A model generated the notes under the pieces. The model ran no database searches. It was not told the origin of the DNA and saw only the letters and a list, made by a program, of their open reading frames with translations. A stretch of DNA of 64,000 bases from Bradysia coprophila (Eukaryota; Arthropoda; Insecta; Diptera; Sciaridae): positions 1,364,001 through 1,428,000 of the forward strand of contig NC_050736.1 of the NCBI RefSeq assembly GCF_014529535.1. Reading direction: 5' to 3'. Both the position numbers and the translations under genes were made by a program. Below, in pieces: positions 26,601 through 36,803 of the stretch (the first letter of the stretch is position 1; each line of letters opens with the position of its first letter).

Positions 26601-28869
26601 ATTTTGTCTCTCACACTGAGTACTTTTCTGGTAAGTAGAAATCAAGCATTATACCTGCGAGTAACCGTTTGTAAATGCTCTTCGAATTGTATTTTGTAAG
26701 CTTCGAAAAATGCTGCATTCTCTTCGAAAACGTTGTACATGTTGTTGAACAAATTGATTGTCCTTTGTTGCAAGTCGAAATGATCTTGGCTGAGTTCCGT
26801 CAAGTCAACCAACAGACCATTCACCTAAATAGGGATTTGGTTTGCTCTATTTCAATCAAACATGACAAATGCACATCAAATTTATATCATCTGACTAGCA
26901 TATTAGAACGGTTAAGAATAATGCTCGTCCTTACCCGAATATTCTCTTCGATCCTTAGCTGCATCTCTTTCATGTGCACCGTCTTAACTTGTGTCATAAA
27001 TTCACCTCCTTCCAATAGTTGTTCTGTTGTTGTTGGTACTTCTTTCGATTTGCTTTCCACATCTTCAAAGAATTTGCAAATATTTTTACACTCAAGAGTA
27101 TGCTCGGCGACAATTTTCGAGGTGATACGCTCGATAAATTCGGTGGCAATGCATCTCAGTCCGGCTATGGCCTTTGCCTGATTAACAATTGCGATAATGA
27201 AATATTCGTTGACCGGTTGACTGCGTAGCTTGCTGATAAAGTCTTGGAAAACTTTGATCTTATCTAGGTAGACGGTGATATCTCTAGGAACTGACACAAA
27301 TTCTTCGATTTGAATTTGGGTTTCATCTGCGTAAAGGTCGACGTACTTGCAACGAAACTCGGTTAAGTACACTAATATCGGAGTGTATGCTTGAAGTAAC
27401 GACCTGTCCAGCTCTTCATGCATCTCTTTCATAAATGAGTCACCGATAGTGATGGGAATATATTCACTTTTCGCTGCTGGCATTTCGTTGCCAATTTTTA
27501 TTATTTGGTCCAATGGAATAAGCTTACTGCCAACGTTGGAAATGTCCTCGAATATTTTAGTGAACAGCATGTTTATCTCACTGTACTGTGGACACAGGTC
27601 TATGTCTTTTCCGTTACATTCCGTTTGTAATTGAAATCTCGGTGTTCTGGCACGGTCCAGCAAAATATCGAAAATGTGTTGATACGTTCGAATTTTGACA
27701 ATATTCAATTGTTGATTGATCAGACCATGGGCACAATCGAATATTCTGTACCATACGTTCGGTGTGAGACGGTATTTCCGAAGATTTTTCTTGAAAACAT
27801 TTATAATTTTCGGATACCAGGCATTTTTGAGAAATAGCGTTTTGTTGAGCAAATCCTCAGCCACTCTGGCTTTGAATTCGTTCGGTGTCAGATACACCGA
27901 ATTTCCCTTGCTATCAAAATTGTAGGAACTGTAGTCGTTCAGAATTTCCGGAAAATCAGTCTGCGAGTAGTTCAAAATGCAACGAATAAACGGATACGTG
28001 ATGAAAAGTTTCTGTTTGATTTTCTCGCGATTCCTTTTGAATTGACCGTAGTTATCGGTTCTACCCAGGAATTTAAATCGAAATTTTGGATTTTTCATCG
28101 GATAATCGTCGTTGTAAGTGAGCATCTTATGTAAACTGAATTCTTTGACCACTTCATCGTATTCGGTTCGCAGATCATTCATGTACTCCTTGATGTAATT
28201 GGAGTATTTCTTTTTGAAATGTGGCTGAACCCAGCGCAGTATCTTTGATTCGGTTTTTTTCGTCATGGTAGGAATGGGAGCCTTACCGGCATATTGTTGC
28301 ATAGTAGCTATCATTTTCAATTTGGGAATGGGTAGAAGGTCCAAAAAGTCCGGCGGTGCTTTTAATTTACTTATTTTATTTTGGTTCTGAAACAACAAAC
28401 CGAAATGCGAAATTGATAATTCGAATTAAAAATCGTCTGTGACAAATTGTAGATTGAACTCAGTTGAAGTGTAGGATTTTGAGCGAGACATTTTCTGAGT
28501 TTTTCATACAAGAAATCTACCACTGGAATGTGGAACATCATAGTCCGTCTAGACGTTCGAAAACACTTACAATTTTGGCAGCCCTTTTGAGCAGTTCATG
28601 ATGTCGTTTCTCCCTCACTTCATCGATATGAAAGTCTAACAAAAAGCTCCTCGGAATCGGCTTTAATTTACTTGTAAATTTCTTGGGAGGAATTTTCCTT
28701 GTTTTGTACGCTTCCATTTTCTCCTTTGCATTTAAATTGCCAACAATTCGATATGACTGTTCGAAATCAAATGGGTTCCTAAGCATCACAAACAATTATA
28801 AAACAGTTGTTGATCGTTACCATGGAAAAAGGACGATGTATCGAAGTCATACATAGTTTCCTTGCTCAT
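14679..28869 (-). CDS. Axonemal dynein heavy chain (inner-arm, DNAH3/7/12 group)
   Basis: Motor subunit of an axonemal dynein: an ATP-driven microtubule motor in cilia and sperm flagella. I traced about 30 exons with all phases consistent, giving about 3,991 aa, close to the usual 4,000 of single-headed inner-arm chains. Seen in order: N-terminal tail; AAA1 Walker A GPAGTGKT near residue 1278 with Walker [14 protein letters not shown]2 GLPYAGKS near 1564; AAA3 GPTGTGKS near 1922 with Walker [15 protein letters not shown]4 GMGGSGRQ near 2287; a coiled-coil stalk from about 2516 with the microtubule-binding tip ([11 protein letters not shown]); AAA5, AAA6 and the C-terminal domain ending in STTGHSTNF. 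Largest exons: 26935-28386, 19629-21436, 16516-18079. The first exon is only 17 nt (28853-28869) and is the least certain part; a start nearer 28780 is the alternative. Introns are about 50-75 bp except one of about 420 bp (26235-26654). The exact orthologue among DNAH3/7/12 is not settled. Confidence 0.93.
26309..26551. mobile_element. Foldback/MITE-like inverted repeat inside a dynein intron
   Basis: Two arms of about 105 bp, roughly 85% identical as inverted copies, meet near 26435. Shared blocks include ACTATCATCTGATTGGCTCA and its complement near 26495-26515, GCAAATGGTGTTGTTT against its complement near 26460-26475, and CTCCCGTAAGAC against GTCTCACGGGCGAG. Outer ends are GCAAGT and ACTTGC. 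It fills most of the only long intron of the dynein gene. No target duplication was identified. Confidence 0.65.
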
Positions 28870-29069
28870 TTCTTATTAGAATTTCATTTCGGTAAAATTA
28901 GAGAAGCTTTGCTAAAGGTCAACAAGTTTGTTGGTCTGCGACAAAGAGTCGTCATTTCCATCGGATAATATTGATAACCAAAGTGACAACACAAACGATT
29001 TTCTTTTGAAAATTTATTTTGAAAAATTTATGTTGTTTTGAATACGTAACCTCCAATCCAATCCCTATT

Positions 29070-29983
29070 TTAACAACCTTTGACGTTCAACGCGAAATCC
29101 CAATTCTCTGACACACTTATCGGTCCGTCAACCTTGGCTCCCTGGCCATCGCAAATAGCCAGCTTATATTGGGAATAACCTTGACAATCACGGTAGTACA
29201 TCACTTCCATGCACCTCTTGGACTGTAAGCGAACAAATCAGTTCAATCAAAAATCAGTTGAAGCGAGAAAAATCCTCGGACTTACCAAATCAAGAGCCCG
29301 CTCGGCATTCAATGGTCCAGTTTGATGTTCGGTTTTCTCTCGTATCAACGGCAATGCTAAATGTTTACCATAACCGGTGGCAATGGACGCATCTTCGTAT
29401 GCACGTCCTCGGTAATCAACGTGTCCCAAAAATGGTACACCATCTTGCATACCGCCAATGACCACATCGATCCACAGCGGTTCGAAGCGACAACGTTTGT
29501 TGTACAAGACTCTGGTCAGCCAATTGAACAATGACTTTGGCTTCAATTCCATTTTGTCATCGTAGCAATAGTCTTCAGTGACCTTCTGATCGATGTGCTT
29601 TTTGATGAATTGAAAGTCGGCATATTCGCCACCGACTCCGATGATTGTGTGATCGTTTATTTTGAACACTCGATCGACATCACGGTAGCGCAGCAATTTC
29701 CCGTAGGAGACTAATGTATCGGCTCCGATTATAACACCACTGTCGTATTTGAAAGCAATCACAGATGAGCCGGTCGTAATTGGTTGACTGTTAATTTAAA
29801 TTTAAGTCGGGTTTGAGGTTAAAGGGAGAGCTCAGAAAAATCTTCGAAATTTAACTCTTACGAGGTACGCTTGAATCCGGCATCTGAGGCGTCTGTGGTC
29901 GATGACGCAGGGAAATCGTAAAATGCACCAGGCTTCGGCCCATTATGCCACAGTGGAGAGTAAATATCGTTTGTTCCAAACAT
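29070..29983 (-). CDS. Prosbeta7: Proteasome subunit beta type-4 (20S core, beta7 position)
   Basis: Three exons (29862-29983, 29286-29787, 29070-29222) give 258 aa, close to the 264 of the human orthologue PSMB4. The N-terminal propeptide starts MFGTNDIYSPLW; the mature part begins around QPITTGSSV, followed by the Ntn-hydrolase core with GVIIGADTLVSYGKL, GGEYADFQ and the family-typical GYGKHLALPLIRE, and ends in VSENWDFALNVKGC. This subunit is a structural, non-catalytic member of the 20S core beta ring and helps assembly. Introns are short and the splice signals are clear. The stop codon lies 200 bp from the dynein start on the same strand; nothing suggests co-regulation. The identity rests on colinear resemblance across the whole length; the symbol is the Drosophila name for this orthologue. 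Confidence 0.92.
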
Positions 29984-30182
29984 TTTCAATTTTAATTATC
30001 GAATGCTTTAGTAAAAATGATGTACAAACAGCTACACAGACGTCGTGAAATCACAAACTGCAAGTTGTAATGTCAAACTGATGTTTTCTTCTTACCCATT
30101 TTCGGTTGGAAAGGTTTCCTTTGAACATTTTTGGTATAAAATTTTGTGGAATTTTAAATAGGAGCGGCAAGTAATCTTTTCA

Positions 30183-30381
30183 AATAGGTTTGTTCCAAGT
30201 AACTGTAAACACGAACTTTGACAACCCGAACAACGACAATTTCATCCATAGCAACGTCGCTTACGTGATATTTCATACAAATCGACCAACGTCGCCTACG
30301 CGATTTACACTGAGGTATTATTGAGGTTATGGTTATATGGATGAAATTTGACAATTCATATGGCCTTGGAACAAACCTATT
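30183..30381. mobile_element. 199 bp MITE-like element with 17 bp terminal inverted repeats
   Basis: Begins AATAGGTTTGTTCCAAG and ends with its exact complement. A second internal inverted pair, TTTCATCCATA and TATGGATGAAA, lies farther inside. No clear target duplication. The 66-residue minus-strand frame across it (30154-30354) is judged spurious. Confidence 0.6.
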
Positions 30382-30462
30382 GTTATGGAAACATTGTACA
30401 CTGCTTAAAATCTATGTTGAAGCAGTGCATTGCATCATTTACTATTAACAGGATGATCGTAA

Positions 30463-31027
30463 TATAGAGTGTTATGATGAAAGAGAAAGAAATATTTTGA
30501 CAAGTACCCAAGGCAAGTTATAATAAACTGGTCTTCAGTCCTCTCGCTCGAATCGTAACACGTTGACAGAGAAAGCAATATTTTGACAAGTACCACAAGG
30601 CAAATTATAATTAACTAGTCTTCGGTTCTCACGCTCTGATCATAACAGTCTATAGAGTGTTATGATGAAAGAGAAAGAAATATTTTGACAAGTACTTAAG
30701 GCAAGTTATAATAAACTGGTCTTCGGTCCTCTCGCTCGAATCGTAACACGTTGAAAGAAAAAGCAATATTTTGACAAGTACCACAAGGCAAATTATAATT
30801 AACTAGTCTTCGGTTCTCACGCTCTGATCATAACAGTCTATAGAGTGTTATGATGAAAGAGAAAGAAATATTTTGACAAGTACTTAAGGCAAGTTATAAT
30901 AAACTGGTCTTCGGTCCTCTCGCTCGCATCGTAACACGTTGAAAGAGAAGCAAATACTTTGACAAGTACCTTAAGACTAAGACAAGTTTTAATTAACTGG
31001 TCTTCTGTCATCTCGCTCCGATCATAA
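30463..31027. repeat. Tandem array of three 188 bp units, each made of two related halves
   Basis: Units begin at 30463, 30651 and 30839 with TATAGAGTGTTATGATGAAA, an exact 188-bp period. Each unit holds two diverged halves of about 94 bp that share ATATTTTGACAAGTAC, an AAGGCAAGTTATAAT-like block and a CTCTCGCTC/CTCACGCTC block. Whole units are far more alike than their halves, so this is a higher-order repeat. Unit junctions (TCATAACAGTCTATAGAG) are almost palindromic, and the array ends with the complement of its start. A lone diverged half lies at about 31195-31285. Confidence 0.8.
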
Positions 31028-31039
31028 CACTCTATAATA

Positions 31040-31064
31040 CTAATAATAATAATAATAATAATAG
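31040..31064 (+). repeat. (TAA)n microsatellite
   Basis: About eight uninterrupted AAT/TAA triplets directly after the tandem array. Confidence 0.85.
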
Positions 31065-31726
31065 TTGATTTGAAATATTTGTCTAATGGAAAATTTATGA
31101 AGCTTTTACTACAATAGACTCTTATGAAGATAGAGAAGGATACATAAATTGGATCAGTTGCCTTGGGTGATATGTCAAAAATTTATAGGAAAATATGCAA
31201 TGACAAGTACCCAAAGGCAAGTTATAATTAACTGGTCTATGGTCTTCGGAACTCTCGCTCTGATCATTACAGTCGGTAGAATGTTAAAAAGATAGTGTGC
31301 TCCCATCAAGCTCAGTTAACACATTGTAGAATAATGCGCACGCTGGAACTTTAGACACCCTGAACTTGTACATACAAATTTTGACAGAGAGACCAGTTGA
31401 ATGAGTGGTCTTTTCCCGCCTTTTACCACTCTTTTATCACTCTATAGTAGTTTTTGACTTGGCTCCTGCTCTGTGACCATATGGACATAGTGCGCTCATG
31501 CCATGGGATATTATACGTTTCATTTAATTGGTCTAAATTCTGACATGAGTCAGCCATTATTATTATTTTTCATTCTATTACGATCTTAACAAAAATAAAC
31601 ATTTTCGTGAATTTTCTTCGAAGTTATAGATTAATTTAGCCAAATAGTAAGTTGATTTTTGCTGCAACACTTGAAATTTGCGTGGTTTGACAATTATTTC
31701 GCTTTAAATTATCTAGCAGATGAAGT

Positions 31727-32500
31727 ATGTCTGCGAAAAACGAGGAAGCACAGAACATTCTACCACAATCATTGGGCAAACTGGAAATTGTTCCACCGAT
31801 TACAAAGGACCAGGAACATCATGCACCGCCAGTGAATTTAAATCCATTTTTACGCAACAATCCGGAACAAGAAATCAGTTCAAGTGAACGGGAAAGATTG
31901 TTTGGTCCGTCGTGTAACTGTACACAAACAAACCGAACCGCAGCTACCACAAACAAAGAACTCACCATAAAGAAGTGTACACAATTCAAGCCGAGAAAAC
32001 GGCACGAATTTATACTGAAACAGCCGATGCTGAAAACGTTTGTGAGATGCCTGCATCACTGCCACAAGGAGAGGAAAAATATTTTGTCTGGAAACGAAAG
32101 TCATTCGATGGAAAAGCATACCAGTGTAACGGAACCGTCAATGGACGGGGCCAAATGTAATTGGAGCCTGAGAAACGAGTTTGATGTTGATTTCAAATCG
32201 TTAAATCTGTCTGAGAATGAACCGTGTACATCGTCGTGTGATCTGCATAAATCCTATAGTTTTAGATACGCTCAAAGCGAACGAAAATTGCGGTCGATGA
32301 ACGAAGAAACAACGCCCGCAACTACGTCAAATGATCGAACAAATCAGCAAAATATTAGCTGCTCACAACAGGCTGTACAGGCGATATGGAGTCCATCAAC
32401 CAATGGTGATGTTACTACCGATGAATTAGCATGCTATTTTGAAACTATCGTTCACATACCTAAGAAAATGTCCACAATGGCAGAAATGATGTATATTTGA
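31727..32500 (+). CDS. OSER1-like (oxidative-stress-responsive serine-rich) protein
   Basis: Single-exon frame of 257 aa. Most of it is low complexity and fast-evolving in appearance, rich in Ser, Asn, Glu and Thr, with a Cys/His stretch around residues 106-115 (VRCLHHCHKER). The recognisable part is the C-terminus, residues 228-257: TTDELACYFE followed by HIPKKMSTMAEMMYI at the very end. I recognise the HIPKKMS-MAEMMY ending as the conserved tail of the OSER1 family, a nuclear stress-responsive protein linked to FOXO signalling in animals; molecular activity is unknown. No signal peptide or membrane segment. An AATAAA lies at 32599-32604. The start is the first ATG of the frame. The family call rests on the C-terminal tail only. 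Confidence 0.6.
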   Translation: MSAKNEEAQNILPQSLGKLEIVPPITKDQEHHAPPVNLNPFLRNNPEQEISSSERERLFGPSCNCTQTNRTAATTNKELTIKKCTQFKPRKRHEFILKQPMLKTFVRCLHHCHKERKNILSGNESHSMEKHTSVTEPSMDGAKCNWSLRNEFDVDFKSLNLSENEPCTSSCDLHKSYSFRYAQSERKLRSMNEETTPATTSNDRTNQQNISCSQQAVQAIWSPSTNGDVTTDELACYFETIVHIPKKMSTMAEMMYI

Positions 32501-33346
32501 GTGTGAATGTGTTCGATCTTAATTGTAATTTTTGGATAGATAAATTGTATGGTATTTTCCTTCAAAGTAAGATGGTTCCTCGTCACCTACGAGATATAAA
32601 TAAAATAATTTTTTTGTGTTTATTAGATGCCTGTCTTTCTCATTTAGTTCTAAACGAAATTCAACAACGGGTAATTTAGGTGGGGGTTGTAAAGTAGAGT
32701 AGTTTTGACAAAACGAATTGTTATTCATCCCTTAAAGACTCTCCAAGTAGCATTTGGATTCCTATTCAATCATTTTGATAAAGGTAAAGTGAAATAAATA
32801 TCTGTTGATGTCTGATAATTTTTCTAAAATGAATTCTTAAAATCAATCTGACTTTTGTTGAAGATTTGCGGTTTAAGCGCTTTCGAGGACTAAAGTAAGG
32901 AATGAAGCACACATTTTTGACGCCTAGACGAAGCAGAAGAAAAATTTAAAAATTCAGCTTACAGCGAATAAAACTAACTTTGTGACAATATCCGTAACAG
33001 ATCTTTCAAATTTTATTTTATTTACATTTTCCAAATTCGGTCAATCTTAACAAGCGAGTAAAATTGACGAAAATAGTTAAAAACGTTGGTACATAGTGAG
33101 CTTCAGGAGCTGTTATGACCTATTTCACAGATAAGTAGACATCGATAAGGACCTATATATCTTGACTCTTACTACTGTGCCTACAAGAGTATTGCAATAT
33201 GAAAATTATTGGTGTTGACAGTGACATCGGAGAAAGAGAAGGAAATTTCATTTTCACTGGTGACCCTCAAAATTGAATTTCTAACTTTCTCTCTCTATTT
33301 GGTGAACAATAACTATTACAAAAATTCTTAATTTTGACGATCTTAA

Positions 33347-33431
33347 GCTCAAAACACACGAGGCATCGAAAACGTGTTTCGACCAAAATTTTGTTCAAAA
33401 CCCATTTTCGGTGCCTCGTGTGTTTTGAGCT
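33347..33431. mobile_element. 85 bp foldback flanked by TTAA
   Basis: GCTCAAAACACACGAGGCA at the left and its complement, offset by one base, at the right, with TTAA directly outside each end (33343-33346 and 33432-33435). The centre also pairs (TCGAAAA with TTTTCGG). Too small to code. Confidence 0.6.
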
Positions 33432-33705
33432 TTAAGAATTGCAGGAATTTTAGAACACAGAAACAGAAAATGTGTTGATCATCAAAATTCCGTTTATAAA
33501 TTCTTAATAATTCTGAAAATTCTAACAAAAATTTTAAAATGTTCGAAGAAATTCCGAATTATGGGACATTATTTTGTGCATTATAAACTACAGATTAAAA
33601 AAAAGTTCTCTCGTCTAGTTCGCCTTTTTACACAATTATTCTGTGAGACAATATCACCGAAATAACATCAGGTACCGGTAAAGATATTTTATGGGCTTTT
33701 GTCTA

Positions 33706-34653
33706 ATGAGGGATTATTGTGAAAAACAGAACACCGAAATCGGACACATTTTCTATATTTTATATATGTGCCCAGTGAGGTATTTGACCCCAGAACCCAA
33801 AACCACTTTCAAAAAATTCTCCGGAGCTTGTGTGACTGGTAAGAGGTCATCAAAAACCGAAAACTTGCACTTTTCTTACAAAAAATTACTCCAGTTACAC
33901 GAGCCGTACAAGGTCGTGTGGGGTGTCATTAAAAAGGTACTTCCGAGGCAAACAGGGTCTCATTGGGTTTAAAATTCATCCACACTGAGATATGTATAGA
34001 GTTGAAGTTTTCAACCGAAATAAGACTGAAAAACTTACACTTTTCTTACAGAAATTTCTCGAGGTACACGAAACGTACATGGTCGTGTGGGATGTCATTA
34101 GAAAGGTAAACGCCTATACTTTCAGGGAAAGTAGAGCTTACGGAAGTTTGGTAGCATCTGCGTATCAATATAAGCACTTAAAAATTTCAACTTCTCATAA
34201 TTCGTCGTAGATGCTTCCAAACCCAAATAAGACCCTATTTGCTCTGAAAGTACATGCTATTACCTTTCTATAATGACACCCCACACGACCATGTACATTT
34301 CGTGTACCTCGACAAATTTCTGGAAGAAAAGTGTAAGTTTTCAGTCTGTTTTCGGTTAAAAACTTCAACTGTACATATCTCAGTGTGGATAAATTTAAAC
34401 CCAATAAGACCCTATTGCCCCGGAAGAACATGCAATTACCTTTCTATTGACACCCCACACGACCCTGTACGGCTCGTGTAACTGGATAAATTTTTGTAAG
34501 AAAAGTGAAGGTTTTCGGCTTTTGATAACCTCTCACTAGCCACAAAAGCTTCGAAGAATTTTTTTGAAAGTGGTTTTGGGTTCTGGGGTCATATAAAAAT
34601 TCCAAAAGAAAATGCGTCCGATTTCGGTCTTCTGTTTTTCAGAAGAATCCCTC
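33706..34653. mobile_element. 0.95 kb foldback element with two ~475 bp arms
   Basis: Two arms meet near 34196 and pair along nearly their full length at roughly 85% identity. Matching blocks include GACCCCAGAACCCAAAACCA at 33786 against its complement near 34585, and TACACGAGCCGTACA at 33896 against TGTACGGCTCGTGTA near 34470. Outer ends are TGAGGGATT and AATCCCTCA. Each arm is itself built of two related units of about 170-180 bp (both contain TACACGA..CGTACA..GTCGTGTGGG). Short open frames inside (33691-33972, 33992-34210, 34195-34481) are by-products of the palindrome. Confidence 0.75.
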
Positions 34654-34986
34654 AATTTATAATTCTCGGTTGGCAGGAAGTATGAAGTGTTACTCGTGTC
34701 GTAATGATATTGTTACGGCTCACCACCCAGTTGAGTCTAGTGCTGAAGAAATCAAGATATAAGTTTTATAAGTCTTCGCGTGAAGTTTGTTGATCCGAGG
34801 AGATACGTATGGTTTTCAACACAAAATCACGTAAAAATTGTTTTGTATACTTGTATAAGTTTGCATTTTTAGGCGGCTCCTGCTGATTTCCCCAGTTCCC
34901 CCACCTGCAACGTTACCTATAACAGTGACAGTCACGTGTGCATCATCTACACATAAAATGTAACATGTGTTTCTGCCTTGGTTTCT

Positions 34987-35444
34987 GTCCAAATATTCAT
35001 TTTGACGAGTGGGATCATGATCCGCGCCTTTGCCTTAGGATCACAATCTCCACATCATAATCAGACGTAATGTACTATTATCACATACGCGCGGTGTTCG
35101 GATGTCAAAATTACTTACTTAGAAGAATAATTCAAAAATTACACTTCAGTTCTATGTTGTTGTCTCGTTTTCGCTTATGTGATAAAATAGAGTACACGCT
35201 TGTCACTATCAGTCTCGGCAAGCCTCGACTTCTTCGTGACAAGTGTGTTATATATATTATATGTATCTGTGTGGAAAGACTAACATTTTGCATCAGCTCG
35301 GAGAAGGAGTTTGGGTTTATCTTTGCATCGACACAAAAAATGATAGGCACCTAATGTCCAAATGTTTATTTTGGCGAGCTGGATTATTATCCGCTTCTTC
35401 GGCTTAGGATCACAATCACCACTCGTCAAAATAAACATTTGGGC
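34987..35444. repeat. Group of small hairpins sharing a CTCGTCAAAATAAACATTTG end
   Basis: A 90-bp hairpin at 35355-35444 starts TGTCCAAATGTTTATTTTGG and ends with the near-complement CTCGTCAAAATAAACATTTG. A partial copy with the same left half (GTCCAAATATTCATTTTGAC, then a shared CCTTAGGATCACAATC) starts at 34987, and the right end alone occurs again near 55480. Between them, ACACGCTTGTCAC (35193) pairs with GTGACAAGTGTGT (about 35236) around a loop containing CTCGGCAAGCCTCG. Confidence 0.55.
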
Positions 35445-35643
35445 ACAGGCGCATAAAAGAAAATATTTAATATTGCAGTCGAATACTGTCCAACGTTTTA
35501 TCCTATCGCATTATTACGGTACCTATTCAATGTGTCATATATTTAGAATGTTGTAGATTTAGTTATGTTGTTCATATATGCGGCATTAGGTACAAATAGA
35601 AATTAGAATTCTTTGGTTGTTCTATGCTATATTATATTTATTT

Positions 35644-36092
35644 CGGACTGATGTTTTGTCCATCTCCAGGCTTGTAAAATCAAAAGAAAAGTTCGAGAAA
35701 ATTAAGAAATTGTAAAGTAACTAGATGATATGGCTAGGCTATGCCACTTTGCGATTTTCTAATTGTATCAAACTTTTCTTTTGATTTTAAAAATCTGAAA
35801 TGGACAGAACCAAGGGGGTAATCACTAGTAAATCAGTAAATCACAAAAAATTTTGAAAAATTTTCGAAAAATTTTTTATTGTCACTGGATTACATTTCGA
35901 AGTATCGTGGCCGTAAACATATAGGATAAATTTCATGAACTAATACAAATTGAAGTAAATAGATTCAAATTTAGTAGAAACTTCATTTTTGATTTACTTG
36001 ATTTACTGTGATTTACTGTGATTTACCGTGATTTACCGTGATTTACTGAGCTAGTAAATCAGTGATTACCCCTCGGACAGAACATTAGTCCG
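35644..36092. mobile_element. Outer foldback element interrupted by a MITE
   Basis: Left arm starts CGGACTGATGTTTTGTCCAT and includes AAATCAAAAGAAAAGTTCGA; the right arm ends with the complement (ATGGACAGAAC ... ATTAGTCCG, and AACTTTTCTTTTGATTTT). The right arm is split by an insertion at 35811-36075. Removing it restores the pairing. Confidence 0.7.
35811..36075. mobile_element. 265 bp MITE with 8-bp target duplication (hAT-like), nested
   Basis: Flanked on both sides by GACAGAAC (35803-35810 and 36076-36083). Ends are inverted: CAAGGGGGTAATCACT at the left and CGAGGGGTAATCACT read from the right. The interior is rich in GATTTACTG-type repeats (five near-identical 11-mers at about 35990-36055). 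The unoccupied counterpart of the target is seen in the other arm of the host foldback, which confirms the insertion. Eight-base duplications are typical of hAT elements but not exclusive to them. Confidence 0.75.
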
Positions 36093-36279
36093 TTTATAGC
36101 AAGAAAACAACCAAAAGATTTTAATTTTTACCTAAAATACCACAGAATGACCAACAAAACTCAATCTACAATTTCGAATCAAGCGACAAACAAAACCCTA
36201 AACAATACAATTAATAATTAGAATCATCAAATCAAAACATTTGAAATTTGAAAGCAATAGATATAATCTGTTGCTTCTT

Positions 36280-36430
36280 TGTCTTATTGCCGAATGACGA
36301 AATCTCTTACTCCATTGTTTTGGCATACCTCTTGCTATATAAGAGAATGCTTGTGAAGGCATAATGATTTTTTTGTCGTCGCCGTCGACAACAGATGACT
36401 AGGCATTTCAGTTGTCATCATGGTTGTCGC
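36280..36430 (-). repeat. Diverged family A repeat, reverse orientation
   Basis: Contains AAATCTCTTACTCCATTG and, in reverse, the ATCTGTTGTCGACGGCGAC block typical of family A (compare 14261-14640). Related fragments with CTTACTTCATTAGTTTTAAC lie near 38640, 38905 and 41190 within the following gene's long intron, and near 54700. Confidence 0.4.
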
Positions 36431-36803
36431 ATGAGTTGTTTTTGCGCGAAAAATTAAGTTTCTCACTTTAATGTTATCAGCAAAAAAATGAAAATCCTTA
36501 TAAAATAAGATTAAAATCCGTATAGCATAAAAATCATATTTCTTTGAATTGTGTTTTATTTTTGTCTTTGAGTGATGTCACAAACGATTACGAACTTATT
36601 CGACTGTGGCTGGTGGTTGGTTCTAATTTTGTGAAAACAATAAATCTATTTGAATGAATTCTTAATTATTTTCTAGATTTAATTAATTCATACGAATGAC
36701 TCGCGTGTAAGTTTTGGACAAGTTTATCATAGAATTTTTTTTAGATTCATTCTTACCAAAATTAATAGCTAAAACTGACTTTTGATATTTAAGAACTTAA
36801 TTT

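Noticed and set aside
15094-28000. Many plus-strand frames opposite the dynein gene, up to 168 residues
   Set aside because: They are antisense shadows of conserved dynein exons.
30463-31027. Regular repeats resembling a CRISPR array
   Set aside because: Eukaryotic locus, 188-bp units made of related halves with no unique spacers and no cas-like genes; a tandem MITE array explains it.
33691-34481. Four short frames
   Set aside because: They sit in the arms of a foldback element and mirror each other across its centre.
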